DNA of 64,000 nt from an uncultured Akkermansia sp. (GTDB lineage: Bacteria > Verrucomicrobiota > Verrucomicrobiia > Verrucomicrobiales > Akkermansiaceae), in assembly GCA_947629715.1 (NCBI GenBank), contig CANRET010000002.1, positions 1 to 64,000 of the forward strand, given 5' to 3'. Positions 40,743 to 49,018 of this stretch are shown here, one piece after another; the first letter of the stretch is position 1, and each line of letters begins with the position of its first letter. The position numbers and the translations under genes were made by a program. The notes under the pieces are model-generated. The model was not told where the DNA came from and did no database searches. It saw only the letters and a program-made list of their open reading frames with translations.

Positions 40743-41842
40743 AGCAGGGAACGGTAGAGATTGAGGTAGGAGGAGATCATATCCTCGCGTCTGTAGGGAG
40801 CTCCGATGGGTTTGGTAAGCCGGGGAGGGTCAGTGTACCACCGCGTGAGAAGATCAGCCATGGCTTGTGTGTCTCCCACCGGCACCAACCCTTCCGGAAA
40901 AAATTGCTCGAGTTCTTCACCGACGCCGCCGTGCGCATAACCGGCTACGGGACGTCCCAGAGCGAGAGCTTCCAGGGTGCCTTTCGGACCTGCTTCGGGT
41001 TGAATGCTCAGCGCGAGGACAATGTTGCTTGCGTGGATGACCTCACGAATGTCTCGTCGCAGCCCGAGCCAGGTTACATGATGGCTGAGGCCGAGTTCGT
41101 TAAAGGATCGGACGAGTTCATCGCGGAAGGTTTCTTTGCCTTTTTTTGCCTCACCCGGGATGATGGCGTGGACAGGAATTCCTCGTGCTTTGAGAATGGC
41201 GAGGATGGGAGCAAGGTGGTGTGTGCCTTTGCCGCGCGTGATGCGTCCGGGAAGGCAGAGCAAATATTTCCCTTCCAACTCGGGATGTTCTGCATGCCAC
41301 CTGGCAAGCCAATCATCACTCGGGCGGAACCCGGGATAGTGCTCCGTGAGGTCAATCGAGTTTTGGATGGTGATAACTCGGTCAGGCGGAACCTTCGGGT
41401 ATGCGGTGAGGATGTGCCTGTGGATGCAGTCCGATACGGCAACGACTCGTTGAGCTTTGGTCATGACAGCCGAGTAGGCGTTCACCGAGTAGAAGCCATG
41501 AAAGGTTGTGACAATGCGGGGGCGTTTTCCCTTCTCCAGCAAATGCCGGGCAAGGTAGCCTACCCACGCCGGTAAGCGCGAATGAGAGTGAAGAATATCC
41601 GGGCGCTCAGTGCGCAGCAGCCGAGCTAACTTCCATACCTGCCAGAGTGTTGTCGGACTTTTCTTGCCGATGGGCAGAGTAAAGTGCCGGGCTCCGCTTT
41701 TTTCCACCTGGGACACCATCGGACCTCCGGCGGAGACTACGGAACAGCTCTCCCCCTGCTTTGCAATCCCTGCGCAGAGTTCGAGCACAACTTGCTCCAC
41801 ACCGCCGGAGGAAAGCGCCGGTAGCAGATGCATGATCTTCAT
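40739..41842 (-). CDS. glycosyltransferase family 4 protein (first of two)
   Basis: A 367-residue cytoplasmic GT-B glycosyltransferase. It begins MHLLPALSSGGVEQVVLELCAG, the classic GT4 glycine loop, and has LCLPGRITRGKGTHHLAPIL (about 205) and the EX7E-like segment SIQPEAGPKGTLEALALGRPVAG (about 290-310), which contacts the nucleotide sugar. ATG 41842 was chosen because it overlaps the ELM1 stop by four bases and the track extension to 41938 is unrelated. Order ELM1-GT-GT suggests an LPS core or surface glycan role. Confidence 0.88.
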   Translation of the reverse strand: MKIMHLLPALSSGGVEQVVLELCAGIAKQGESCSVVSAGGPMVSQVEKSGARHFTLPIGKKSPTTLWQVWKLARLLRTERPDILHSHSRLPAWVGYLARHLLEKGKRPRIVTTFHGFYSVNAYSAVMTKAQRVVAVSDCIHRHILTAYPKVPPDRVITIQNSIDLTEHYPGFRPSDDWLARWHAEHPELEGKYLLCLPGRITRGKGTHHLAPILAILKARGIPVHAIIPGEAKKGKETFRDELVRSFNELGLSHHVTWLGLRRDIREVIHASNIVLALSIQPEAGPKGTLEALALGRPVAGYAHGGVGEELEQFFPEGLVPVGDTQAMADLLTRWYTDPPRLTKPIGAPYRREDMISSYLNLYRSLL

Positions 41843-42777
41843 GAGAGGAGGGTCGGGAAGCGTTCGAGGATGTAATTTGCGGCGCGATCGGCTTCGTGCA
41901 GCGGTTCGCATGCGATGAGTTCGCGCTTGGTGAGCCATTGGGTGAAAGTAGTCACGCGACCTTCATCCACCAACTGGGCCAGTCCGCGGCTCACGCGTCC
42001 GGGGGCTTTGCCGACTCGTCCGGGATGGATGGGCATTTCCAAAATCCCCACCGGTGTGCCGCTGGAAAGAGCCTCATAGACCATGGACACGCTGTCTTGA
42101 GTAACCCACACATTCTTGGCGGAGGCCAGGTGTTCGGCTACCCAGTCCGGTCCGGTGGAATCTACGGGGACCACGCGGATGCTGGGGCAGGAGGTGTGCA
42201 GCATGCCGACAAGGTTGCGCGGCGTGCGGCGAGATGTTGTGAGCGTGATTTGTCCGACGTTGTAGCGTGCGAGAGTGGAGAGCTGAGTGATGAGGTGGTC
42301 CTCATCCCAATCAAAGTCCTTGCTTGGACCGCCGATGAGTACGAGAGTATCGCGTTTCTCGACATTCGGCGCCGGGGTGATGCTGTTGAGGGCTCCTTGA
42401 GTGAGCAGTACATTGGCGGGTGCGTCCTTTTCCCGCTCGTAGTCGTGACGCGGGATGATGCACAAGTCAAACCATGAGGTCGGCAAACTGGGCTTCATGC
42501 ATACGATGCATAAGCAGCGCATGCTGTGCGCCAGACTCAGGGCTGCCAGGTGCGTGCCGTGTCCGGCGCAGAGAATCAGATCCGGTCTGGGCAGTTTCAA
42601 ATCCTTGCCGTTGTAGCGCAATTTCTTGATCAGGTCCAGATGAGTCACATCTACCTCACGCACTTCGCAACTCGTGCCCGGCTTCAGTTCGGAAACATGG
42701 CGACTGAGAGCAAGGGCCAGACCACGCGTTTGCGAGAGGTGCCCTTTTTTTCCGTCGCTGATGATGCAGATAAGCAT
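41839..42777 (-). CDS. ELM1/GtrOC1-family putative glycosyltransferase-like protein
   Basis: A 312-residue protein matching the family named after plant mitochondrial fission protein ELM1. Recognisable parts are the start IISDGKKGHLSQTRGLALAL, then LILCAGHGTHLAAL, VLIGGPSKDFDWDE, and WVTQDSVSMVYEALSSGTPVGIL. The last resembles a GT-B nucleotide-sugar site. In bacteria these genes often sit with LPS core glycosyltransferases, as here. The catalytic role is not established by sequence. It starts 18 bp after the pyrC' stop. Confidence 0.82.
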   Translation of the reverse strand: MLICIISDGKKGHLSQTRGLALALSRHVSELKPGTSCEVREVDVTHLDLIKKLRYNGKDLKLPRPDLILCAGHGTHLAALSLAHSMRCLCIVCMKPSLPTSWFDLCIIPRHDYEREKDAPANVLLTQGALNSITPAPNVEKRDTLVLIGGPSKDFDWDEDHLITQLSTLARYNVGQITLTTSRRTPRNLVGMLHTSCPSIRVVPVDSTGPDWVAEHLASAKNVWVTQDSVSMVYEALSSGTPVGILEMPIHPGRVGKAPGRVSRGLAQLVDEGRVTTFTQWLTKRELIACEPLHEADRAANYILERFPTLLS

Positions 42778-42795
42778 GGATGGGTGTGTGGCGCG

Positions 42796-44097
42796 TCAGC
42801 GCAGAGGCAGGGTGACGGCGCCGTGAAGTTCTTGTCCGAGGAAAGGGGTGTTAAGAGCCCCGCACACAAGTGATTCTTCGGTCACAACATGGCTGACCTG
42901 TGGGTCGAAGAGCAGGAGCGGAGCAGTGCTTGGCACGCCTTCTTCCTGATCCCGGGGACAGGCGATTCCCTCCGGGTTCAGGCAACATGCCCGCACCAGA
43001 TCCCACCAGGTGAGCAGTCCCGGTTCCACCAGGTGCGTGTAGAGAGCGGGCAGGAAGGTATCCAGTCCCGTCATGCCGACGGGCGCGGTGATAAAGTCCT
43101 GCTTTTTCGAGAAGGGCGTGCAGGGGGTATGCGCACTCACGATGCAGTCGATCGTGCCGTCCTTCACTCCTTCCAGCAGCGCTTCGCAATCCGCTTTGTC
43201 GCGCAGAGGAGGAACAGTTTTGAAGACGGTGTTGTAGTCACCTATTTTCTCATGGGTGAAGAGCAGGTGTTGCAGAGCGACTTCGGCGGTAACCTTCACG
43301 CCGCGTTCTTTCGCATGGCGAATGATGCGCACGGATTCCGCCGTGCTCACGAGTTGCAGGTGCAGGTGCGCACCGGTGGCCTCTGCCAGGCGAATGAGCG
43401 TTTCTGTGCCTATTTCCTCGGCGCAGGGCGGGCAGGGGTGCAGCCCCAGCTTGTAGGCCGTGGCGCTCGGGTGGACGTAAGTGTGCTTGGTGAGCGCCGG
43501 CACATCCGCCCGCACGGCAAAGACGAGCTCCAGCTCACCGGCGTATTGCATGGCGCGGTAGAGCATGAGGATGTCAGCCGGGAAGTCGTCCCCATCGCTC
43601 AGGACGTGTACACCGCGCGTGGCTGCCAGTGTGTTGTAAGGAGCTTGTTCCAGTCCTTGCATGCCCAGTGAGATGCAGCCCGCAGGCGTCATCTCCGCTG
43701 CCGATCGTACCGAGGCTGTTTCGCGGAAGCTGTCGAGCGAGGCTCCGTTGTCGAAGCGGAAGGCGGGGGAAGGCAGGACAAGCATGCCCCACACGCCGCC
43801 TCGGATGGCGGCTTCGCCTGCGCGGATGATGCACTCGCGCTTACTGCGACCGGGCATTTCGATGTGCGTGTGCAAATCGTAAAGAGCGGGCATGAGCAGC
43901 TTGCCGGAAGCATCGATCACGTGCGCATGTTCCGGTATCTCCATGGCGCCGGAAGGACACGCCTTTTTGATGTTCGGAAGGGGAATCCCCTCGATAAGGA
44001 CGATGGTGTCAAGGCTCTCAGCCGCCGGAGCGAGGCAGAGGTCAATTTGATGACCGCCGGGCGCCCAAGTGGCATGGGTAATGTAGGTGTCAGTCAT
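42796..44097 (-). CDS. pyrC: dihydroorotase-like protein lacking key metal ligands (PyrC')
   Basis: A 433-residue class I dihydroorotase homologue. The first HxH pair is kept in YDLHTHIEMPG (H76/H78), but the usual substrate Arg after it is Glu. By eye alignment the other ligands are missing: the HAED position reads AVRAD, the CHVST position reads LQLVST, and the TDHAPH Asp position reads SAHTPC. Family framework segments (VFKTVPPLRDKAD, VGMTGLDTFLP) are intact. This pattern matches the non-catalytic PyrC' subunits that hold aspartate carbamoyltransferase complexes together. It overlaps pyrB by eight bases. A catalytic dihydroorotase should exist elsewhere. Confidence 0.85.
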   Translation of the reverse strand: MTDTYITHATWAPGGHQIDLCLAPAAESLDTIVLIEGIPLPNIKKACPSGAMEIPEHAHVIDASGKLLMPALYDLHTHIEMPGRSKRECIIRAGEAAIRGGVWGMLVLPSPAFRFDNGASLDSFRETASVRSAAEMTPAGCISLGMQGLEQAPYNTLAATRGVHVLSDGDDFPADILMLYRAMQYAGELELVFAVRADVPALTKHTYVHPSATAYKLGLHPCPPCAEEIGTETLIRLAEATGAHLHLQLVSTAESVRIIRHAKERGVKVTAEVALQHLLFTHEKIGDYNTVFKTVPPLRDKADCEALLEGVKDGTIDCIVSAHTPCTPFSKKQDFITAPVGMTGLDTFLPALYTHLVEPGLLTWWDLVRACCLNPEGIACPRDQEEGVPSTAPLLLFDPQVSHVVTEESLVCGALNTPFLGQELHGAVTLPLR

Positions 44098-45019
44098 GGG
44101 ACAAAGTGCCGGGTGTGAGGTGATAGAGGATGCTCATGCGGGCGGCGATGCCGTTTTCGACTTGATTGCAGACGAGACAATGTTCGTACTCCATGGCAGC
44201 ATCGCACAGTTCTACGCCCCGGTTCACCGGACCGGGGTGCATGATGCTCATGCCCTGAGCTTCGATGCGGCGCAGACGTTCCTCGGTCACACCGAATGTC
44301 TGATGGTAGTCCGCCGCCGGGAAGAAGGGGCTTTCAATGCGCTCATTTTGCACGCGCAGCAGGTAGATCACATCCGGCGCCCACGTGAAGACTTCCTCCC
44401 AAGTGTGCAGTCGCGCCACTCCCGTATGCTCTCCGGGCGGAACTAAGGAGCCCGGCCCCATAAAGGCGACCTGTGCCCCGAGTCGGCGCAGAATGAGACT
44501 GGTGGAGCGTGCCACACGGCTGTGCAGGATGTCGCCGACAATCACCACACGCCGTCCGGCGATTTCTCCATATTTTTCGCGGATGGTGAACGCATCCAAA
44601 AAAGCCTGGGAGGGGTGAGCGTGGGCGCCGTCGCCCGCGTTGATGACCGAGGCATTGCAATGTCGGGCGATGACGGCCGGGATGCCGCTGTTCTTGTGGC
44701 GCACGATGATGTAATCCATCTTCATGCTCATGAGCGTGTCGATGGTGTCGTGCACGCTCTCCCCTTTCACCACTGAAGATGTGGAGAGTGTGAAGGTGGT
44801 AACGTCTGCCGAGAGACGGTGAGCGGCCACCTCAAAAGAGGAGCGGGTTCGCGTACTCGGTTCATAAAAGAGCGTGAGAACCGATTTTCCCTTCAGCGCC
44901 GGCACTTTTTTGACGCTCTTGGTGAAGATCTCTTTCATCGCCACCGCGCTGTCGAGGATGGTGTGAATATCCTCATCGCTGAGCGATTCAATGGTAATGA
45001 GGTCCTTTCTGGGTTTCAT
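44090..45019 (-). CDS. pyrB: aspartate carbamoyltransferase catalytic subunit
   Basis: Joins carbamoyl phosphate and aspartate in pyrimidine synthesis. The 309-residue protein has the carbamoyl-phosphate motif FYEPSTRTRSSFEVAAHRL (about 50-68), NAGDGAHAHPSQAFLDAFTI (about 128-147), and the C-terminal MHPGPVNRGVEL (about 270). All expected catalytic residues appear present. ATG 45019 was chosen over the track's TTG at 45034. No regulatory PyrI gene is adjacent; the neighbour is the degenerate PyrC', which fits a PyrB-PyrC' complex. Confidence 0.94.
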   Translation of the reverse strand: MKPRKDLITIESLSDEDIHTILDSAVAMKEIFTKSVKKVPALKGKSVLTLFYEPSTRTRSSFEVAAHRLSADVTTFTLSTSSVVKGESVHDTIDTLMSMKMDYIIVRHKNSGIPAVIARHCNASVINAGDGAHAHPSQAFLDAFTIREKYGEIAGRRVVIVGDILHSRVARSTSLILRRLGAQVAFMGPGSLVPPGEHTGVARLHTWEEVFTWAPDVIYLLRVQNERIESPFFPAADYHQTFGVTEERLRRIEAQGMSIMHPGPVNRGVELCDAAMEYEHCLVCNQVENGIAARMSILYHLTPGTLSHD

Positions 45020-45038
45020 GATGATGTGGGGCAAGGGG

Positions 45039-45542
45039 TCAATAAATCACGGCGTCTTCTCCATCGTTTTCTTGCAAATGCACGCGCACTTTTTCGGCGC
45101 TCTCCAGCGTGAAAGCGGCGTAGTCCGCCTGAATCGGCAGCTCGCGGTGTTTGCGATCCACCAGACAGTGCAGTTCCACGCGCGCCGGACGCCCGTACTC
45201 AAAGATGGTTTCCAGCGCTGCTCGGGCCGTGCGACCGCTTTGCAACACATCATCCACCAAAATGAGATGCATGCCGTCCGTGGAGAAGGGCAAGTAGGAG
45301 CTGCGCAGTGCGGGACGTTCCTTGCGCAGGTCCAGATCATCGCGGTAGAGTGTGATGTCCAGCGCGCCGTACCGGGCTTGAACCTGGCGTTTCTCTAATG
45401 CGGCAATGAGGCGTCGGGCGAGTACGTCGCCGTGGCTGATGAGTCCCACCAGTCCCAGCGACTCGGCGTCGGCGCGCGCAGCGATGACGTCAGCCCACTG
45501 TTCAAGGGCAGTCGAGATGTCAGTGGAATTCAGCGTGGGCAT
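45039..45542 (-). CDS. pyrR: PyrR pyrimidine regulator / uracil phosphoribosyltransferase
   Basis: A 167-residue PRTase-fold protein with the PRPP-binding motif LILVDDVLQSGRTARAAL (about 95-112) and PyrR-type segments RRLIAALEKR and LDITLYRDDLDLRKERP. PyrR binds UMP or UTP and pyr mRNA leaders in Gram-positive bacteria, and has UPRTase activity. No obvious pyr attenuator was recognised before pyrB or purE, so its mode of action here is open. It lies between purE (6 bp) and pyrB (19 bp). Confidence 0.9.
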   Translation of the reverse strand: MPTLNSTDISTALEQWADVIAARADAESLGLVGLISHGDVLARRLIAALEKRQVQARYGALDITLYRDDLDLRKERPALRSSYLPFSTDGMHLILVDDVLQSGRTARAALETIFEYGRPARVELHCLVDRKHRELPIQADYAAFTLESAEKVRVHLQENDGEDAVIY

Positions 45543-45548
45543 AGAGGA

Positions 45549-45959
45549 TTACATTTGGGCGAATTGCAGGATGCGGTGAGCGGCCATGGCAGCGTTCAGG
45601 GGGGTCTTCTTGTGCAGTCCCACTGTGGTGGCCGGCACGCCGCCGGGCAGTTGGCTGACAGCCAGCAGAGCGTCCACCCCGTTGAGAGGACCGCAGGGAA
45701 CCGGCACGCCGATGACGGGCAGTTTCGTGTTCATGACGACAACGCCCGGCAAGGCGGCTGAGAGTCCCGCCACACAAAGCAGCACAGCCTTCGTCCCGGC
45801 GGCGTTCAGCTTACGCAGATACGCCAGCAGGGCCTCCAAATCCCGGTGGGCTGAATAGACGACCTCCTCGTTTTCCACTCCTTGCTCCGCGAAATATCGT
45901 CGCGCGGGTTCCATGAAGGGCAGATCGCTCTCGCTGCCGTAAATAGTGATGACTTTCAT
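45549..45959 (-). CDS. purE: N5-carboxyaminoimidazole ribonucleotide mutase / AIR carboxylase PurE
   Basis: A 136-residue PurE-fold protein; it begins ITIYGSESDLPFMEPARRYF, continues with VVYSAHRDLEALLAYL (the SAHR motif), and ends near GLHKKTPLNAAMAAHRIL. Length is shorter than the 160 or so of class I PurE and closer to class II-like forms, which use CO2 directly; no purK is adjacent. ATG 45959 is nine bases after a strong -10, so the track extension to 46037 is excluded. First gene of the long minus-strand run. Confidence 0.87.
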   Translation of the reverse strand: MKVITIYGSESDLPFMEPARRYFAEQGVENEEVVYSAHRDLEALLAYLRKLNAAGTKAVLLCVAGLSAALPGVVVMNTKLPVIGVPVPCGPLNGVDALLAVSQLPGGVPATTVGLHKKTPLNAAMAAHRILQFAQM

Positions 45960-45968
45960 GCGGCTTTC

Positions 45969-45997
45969 ATCATACCACCACGCGCCCACGCGCGCAA
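45969..45997 (-). promoter_or_regulatory. promoter of the purE-pyr-glycan-rsmA gene run
   Basis: On the minus strand, TTGCGC (45997-45992), 17 bp, TATGAT (45974-45969), then 9 nt to ATG 45959. It predicts a leader of about two bases. Confidence 0.65.
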
Positions 45998-45999
45998 GA

Positions 46000-46638
46000 A
46001 AAAACAGGCAGATGCACAGGCCACCGCAATCGGACAAAAATGGGTGTACCGAATGGGGAAAAAGAGGGCATGAGGTTTATCGCCTGGACAAAAATAGTGT
46101 ACGATTTGAATGCTGGCACGCTACGCGCGAGATTGCCGAGCCGGCGCCCAGCGGAATTCTTGAAATGATGATGCGTTGATAGGAGGAAAGTATCTGGTGT
46201 TACGCTGTGCCGGGTTCACTGCTATGCCGAATCGTCCACGGTTTGACATCTTGTCGGGCTTGCTTCCGTTGACGCCTCGTCACCACATTGCCTCAAGCTC
46301 GCCTCACGACTGTTGCTTCGGAGTCGACTCGCGACGCCTCACCCCTGCGGGGCAACCCATGCGCGCTATCCATTCGCCCTTCCCGCCCGCTGCGCGTGCG
46401 CCTTCAACGGGGCCGTCGGGCGTGTTGTCCATTGGAAGCTCATGGGAAATGGGTTGGATGAGCCCGGAGAAAATTTTATTGGGACACGGGTGCAGGTCAA
46501 CCCCATTCGGATGAAATGGAAAATTCGAGAAAACTCTCCGATCGGTAGATCATGTTTTTTCACGCCGCTTTGTAGCTATGTCCGCGCACAGCTTTATGAA
46601 TCTCCGTTCGCTGTTTTCCAGTGCGTTCGATTTATGTT
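46000..46638. other. gene-free region of about 640 bp
   Basis: No ORF here has recognisable protein character, and no tRNA, tmRNA or RNase P core was found. It contains a small CCCCTGCGGGG hairpin near 46341. A short open stretch ending at 46179 could be a decayed gene end. Confidence 0.4.
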
Positions 46639-46667
46639 TTGACAAATGAGCAGTCTCTTGGTAGGTT
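46639..46667 (+). promoter_or_regulatory. promoter of the CD225/DUF2752 pair
   Basis: Perfect TTGACA (46639-46644), 17 bp, TAGGTT (46662-46667), leaving about 18 nt before ATG 46692. Confidence 0.5.
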
Positions 46668-46691
46668 ACCGTCAAGTAACATATTGCTGCT

Positions 46692-46943
46692 ATGCCTCCG
46701 AAACCCGATAATTACCTCGTATGGTCCATCCTGGTGACCCTGTTTTGCTGCTTGCCGTTCGGCGTCGTTGCCATTGTCAAATCCTGTGCTGTCGATTCAG
46801 CGTACAACAGCGGCAACCTTGAACTCGCCCAAGCGGAAGCTGCCGCTGCCAAGAAATGGTGCTTGATTGGCGCCTGCATTGGTGCCGTGACTGGGTTCCT
46901 TTACATAGGGGTTGCTGTTCTCGCGGGCCTCTTTAGCCACTAA
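46692..46943 (+). CDS. CD225/dispanin-family small membrane protein
   Basis: An 83-residue protein with two hydrophobic segments (YLVWSILVTLFCCLPFGVVAIV, about 8-29, and WCLIGACIGAVTGFLYIGVAVLAGL, about 56-80). The intervening loop has the CD225 pattern (AIVKSCAVDSAYNSGNLELAQAEAAAAKKW). The family is named after eukaryotic interferon-induced membrane proteins; bacterial roles are not well known. It is followed 34 bp later by the DUF2752 gene, a pairing often seen. Confidence 0.85.
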   Translation: MPPKPDNYLVWSILVTLFCCLPFGVVAIVKSCAVDSAYNSGNLELAQAEAAAAKKWCLIGACIGAVTGFLYIGVAVLAGLFSH

Positions 46944-46977
46944 GCCCTTTCTGCCGATCTGCGATTCGTCCCGAGCG

Positions 46978-47376
46978 ATGCGTATTCAGCAGATTATTTG
47001 GCTGATTATAGCTCCTGCACTGGGCGGGGCGTTGGGAGTGGGGATCCTGTGGGCGCCTGAGGCATCGGCCGTCTGGCTCGGTAAGCTGCTGCCGCCCTGT
47101 ATGTTTCATCGGCTCACCGGGTTGAATTGTCCCGGTTGCGGCGGAACGCGGGCCGTGCAAGCCCTGCTGCGCGGCGATTGGTATGCCGCATGGCATTTTA
47201 ACATGTTCCTCTGGATTTCCGTTGCACTTCTCGCAGAGGAATATGTTCGCTATGGTCTCATCCTGCTCCGGGGCGAGGAGCATATATCTTCTACCCACGC
47301 CTACACGGCGCTGCTCAAACTGTACGCCTTCGCTACCCTCGCTTGGTTTATCCTGCGCAACATCGTGCACATCTGA
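46978..47376 (+). CDS. DUF2752 membrane protein
   Basis: A 132-residue membrane protein with the DUF2752 signature CMFHRLTGLNCPGCGGTRAVQALLRGDW (about 41-68), including the CPGCGGTR motif, and three hydrophobic helices. The function is unknown. ATG 46978 was chosen; the track start at 46912 lies inside the CD225 gene. From 47377 to 47524 nothing else was recognised. Confidence 0.85.
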   Translation: MRIQQIIWLIIAPALGGALGVGILWAPEASAVWLGKLLPPCMFHRLTGLNCPGCGGTRAVQALLRGDWYAAWHFNMFLWISVALLAEEYVRYGLILLRGEEHISSTHAYTALLKLYAFATLAWFILRNIVHI

Positions 47377-47524
47377 GCGCGGGGAGCTAAGCAACGCAGA
47401 CAGCTTGTCGGGGATACAGCCGGCATTCGGTTCGCCCGGCCAAAGTGGCGTCGGATGTCGCCGAAATCCGATGGCGTAATCACCACTGCCACGGCAAAAG
47501 CGATGGCTTGCTGGTAAAATCGGC

Positions 47525-47553
47525 TTGCGCTCGGCCTGCGTTTGATGTAGCAT
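47525..47553 (+). promoter_or_regulatory. promoter of the M20 peptidase gene, leaderless geometry
   Basis: TTGCGC (47525-47530), 17 bp, TAGCAT (47548-47553), then 6 nt to ATG 47560. Transcription should start at the A of the ATG or within a base of it. Confidence 0.5.
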
Positions 47554-47559
47554 GCAGCC

Positions 47560-48903
47560 ATGGCTCATTTGGATGATTTAACTGAATTTTTGAGCATCCC
47601 GAGCGTGTCGGCGGAGCCGAAGCATGCTGCGGATGTGGATCGCTGTGCGGACTACCTGGTGGGGAAATTGAGTTCTCTGGGCTTTTCCGCGAAAAAGTAC
47701 AAGACGGACATTCACCCCATCGTGGTGGCGCACAGCCCGCGCGTGGAAGGCAAGCCCACGGTGCTTATCTACGGGCATTACGACGTCATGCCCATCGATC
47801 CCATCGCGGCGTGGCAGAGCCCGCCTTTTGAACCGACCGTGCGTGAGGGGCGCATCTACGCTCGCGGCGCATCGGATGACAAAGGCGAAATCATGGCGCA
47901 TATTCTCGGCGCGCAAGAACTTATCGAGGAGCAGGGATCGCTTCCGTTGAATGTGACCTACCTCTTTGAGGGCGAGGAAGAGCGCGGCAGTTACAGTCTG
48001 CAGGAGTTTTTGAAGCGCCCGGAAGCGCAGAAAGAGCTGGCGTGCGATGTCATTGTGGTGAGCGATACCGGCATGGCTGCGCCGGACGTTCCCTCTTTTT
48101 CCTACGGGCTGAAGGGAGTGTGTTGTTTCGAGCTGGAGATTTTAGGCCCCAAGATGGACCTGCATTCCGGCATTTTCGGCGGCGCGGTTGCCAATCCCAT
48201 CACCACGCTCTGCGAGATGCTTGCGACCACGCACGATGAAAACGGCCGCATCACCGTGGAAGGTTTTTACGATGGCGTGAGCGAGATTGCGGATTGGGAG
48301 AAGGAGAGCTGGAAACGCGTGCCGGGCATGAGCGACGCCGAATTGGCGGATCTCACCGGCGTGCCCGCTCTGCGCACGGAGAAGGGCTACACCGGCGCCG
48401 AATGCGTCTATGCTCGTCCGACCTTTGAGCCGAATGGCATCGTCGGCGGCTATGTAGGCGAGGGTTCCAAAACGGTCATTCCCACCCACGCGGTGGCCAA
48501 GATCAGCTGCCGTCTGGTGCCGGGGCAGGACCCCGTGGACATCATGCGCAAGGTGGAGGCGCATTTCAAGAAGGTCTGCCCGCCGAGCGTGCGGATGAAG
48601 TTCACCATGCAACACGCCGGCGACGCGTACATGAGCGATCCGCATTCCCCCTTTGGCAAGGTGGCTCAGCGGGCCTTGGAGGAAACCTTCGGCAATCCGC
48701 CCGTGCTCGTGCGCGAGGGAGGCTCCATCCCCGTGGTGGCTTCGATGTCGAAACTGTTGGGCAAGGATGCGCTCTTCCTCGGTCTCGATTTGCCGGATGC
48801 GCGGATTCATTCGCCGAACGAGAATATGCGGCTGGATATTTTTGAGAAGGGCGTCGCGATGGCGAAGTCTCTGTTGCTCCTCATGAGTGAAGTCCGACCA
48901 TGA
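47560..48903 (+). CDS. M20-family dipeptidase
   Basis: A 447-residue cytoplasmic zinc peptidase of the carnosinase/Cys-Gly dipeptidase group. Metal and catalytic elements are visible: IYGHYDVMPID (about 70-80, His and Asp), RGASDDKGE (about 105, Asp), FEGEEERGS (about 138, Glu-Glu), and VSDTGMAAPD (about 165). The dimerisation lid domain spans about 190-340, and a late His lies in ARIHSPNENM. The nearest named type is dipeptidase (Xaa-Xaa). It is monocistronic, with its own promoter. Confidence 0.9.
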   Translation: MAHLDDLTEFLSIPSVSAEPKHAADVDRCADYLVGKLSSLGFSAKKYKTDIHPIVVAHSPRVEGKPTVLIYGHYDVMPIDPIAAWQSPPFEPTVREGRIYARGASDDKGEIMAHILGAQELIEEQGSLPLNVTYLFEGEEERGSYSLQEFLKRPEAQKELACDVIVVSDTGMAAPDVPSFSYGLKGVCCFELEILGPKMDLHSGIFGGAVANPITTLCEMLATTHDENGRITVEGFYDGVSEIADWEKESWKRVPGMSDAELADLTGVPALRTEKGYTGAECVYARPTFEPNGIVGGYVGEGSKTVIPTHAVAKISCRLVPGQDPVDIMRKVEAHFKKVCPPSVRMKFTMQHAGDAYMSDPHSPFGKVAQRALEETFGNPPVLVREGGSIPVVASMSKLLGKDALFLGLDLPDARIHSPNENMRLDIFEKGVAMAKSLLLLMSEVRP

Positions 48904-48981
48904 ACAGGTTGCACGGGGCGTGCGCGCTTCCGCTGTTGTTGTTTCCTTAAGTTGTGCTGACTCGGGGAGTTTGCAATTGCC

Positions 48982-49010
48982 TTGCCTGTCGCTGTGACCG
49001 GCGCTATATT
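48982..49010 (+). promoter_or_regulatory. promoter of the aminotransferase-like gene, leaderless geometry
   Basis: TTGCCT (48982-48987), 17 bp, TATATT (49005-49010), then 8 nt to ATG 49019. Confidence 0.6.
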
Positions 49011-49018
49011 CTGCCGCC

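Noticed and set aside
46181-46200. RNase P RNA core (GGAGGAAAGT)
   Set aside because: The bases after the match do not continue the conserved core, and the other conserved regions are absent.
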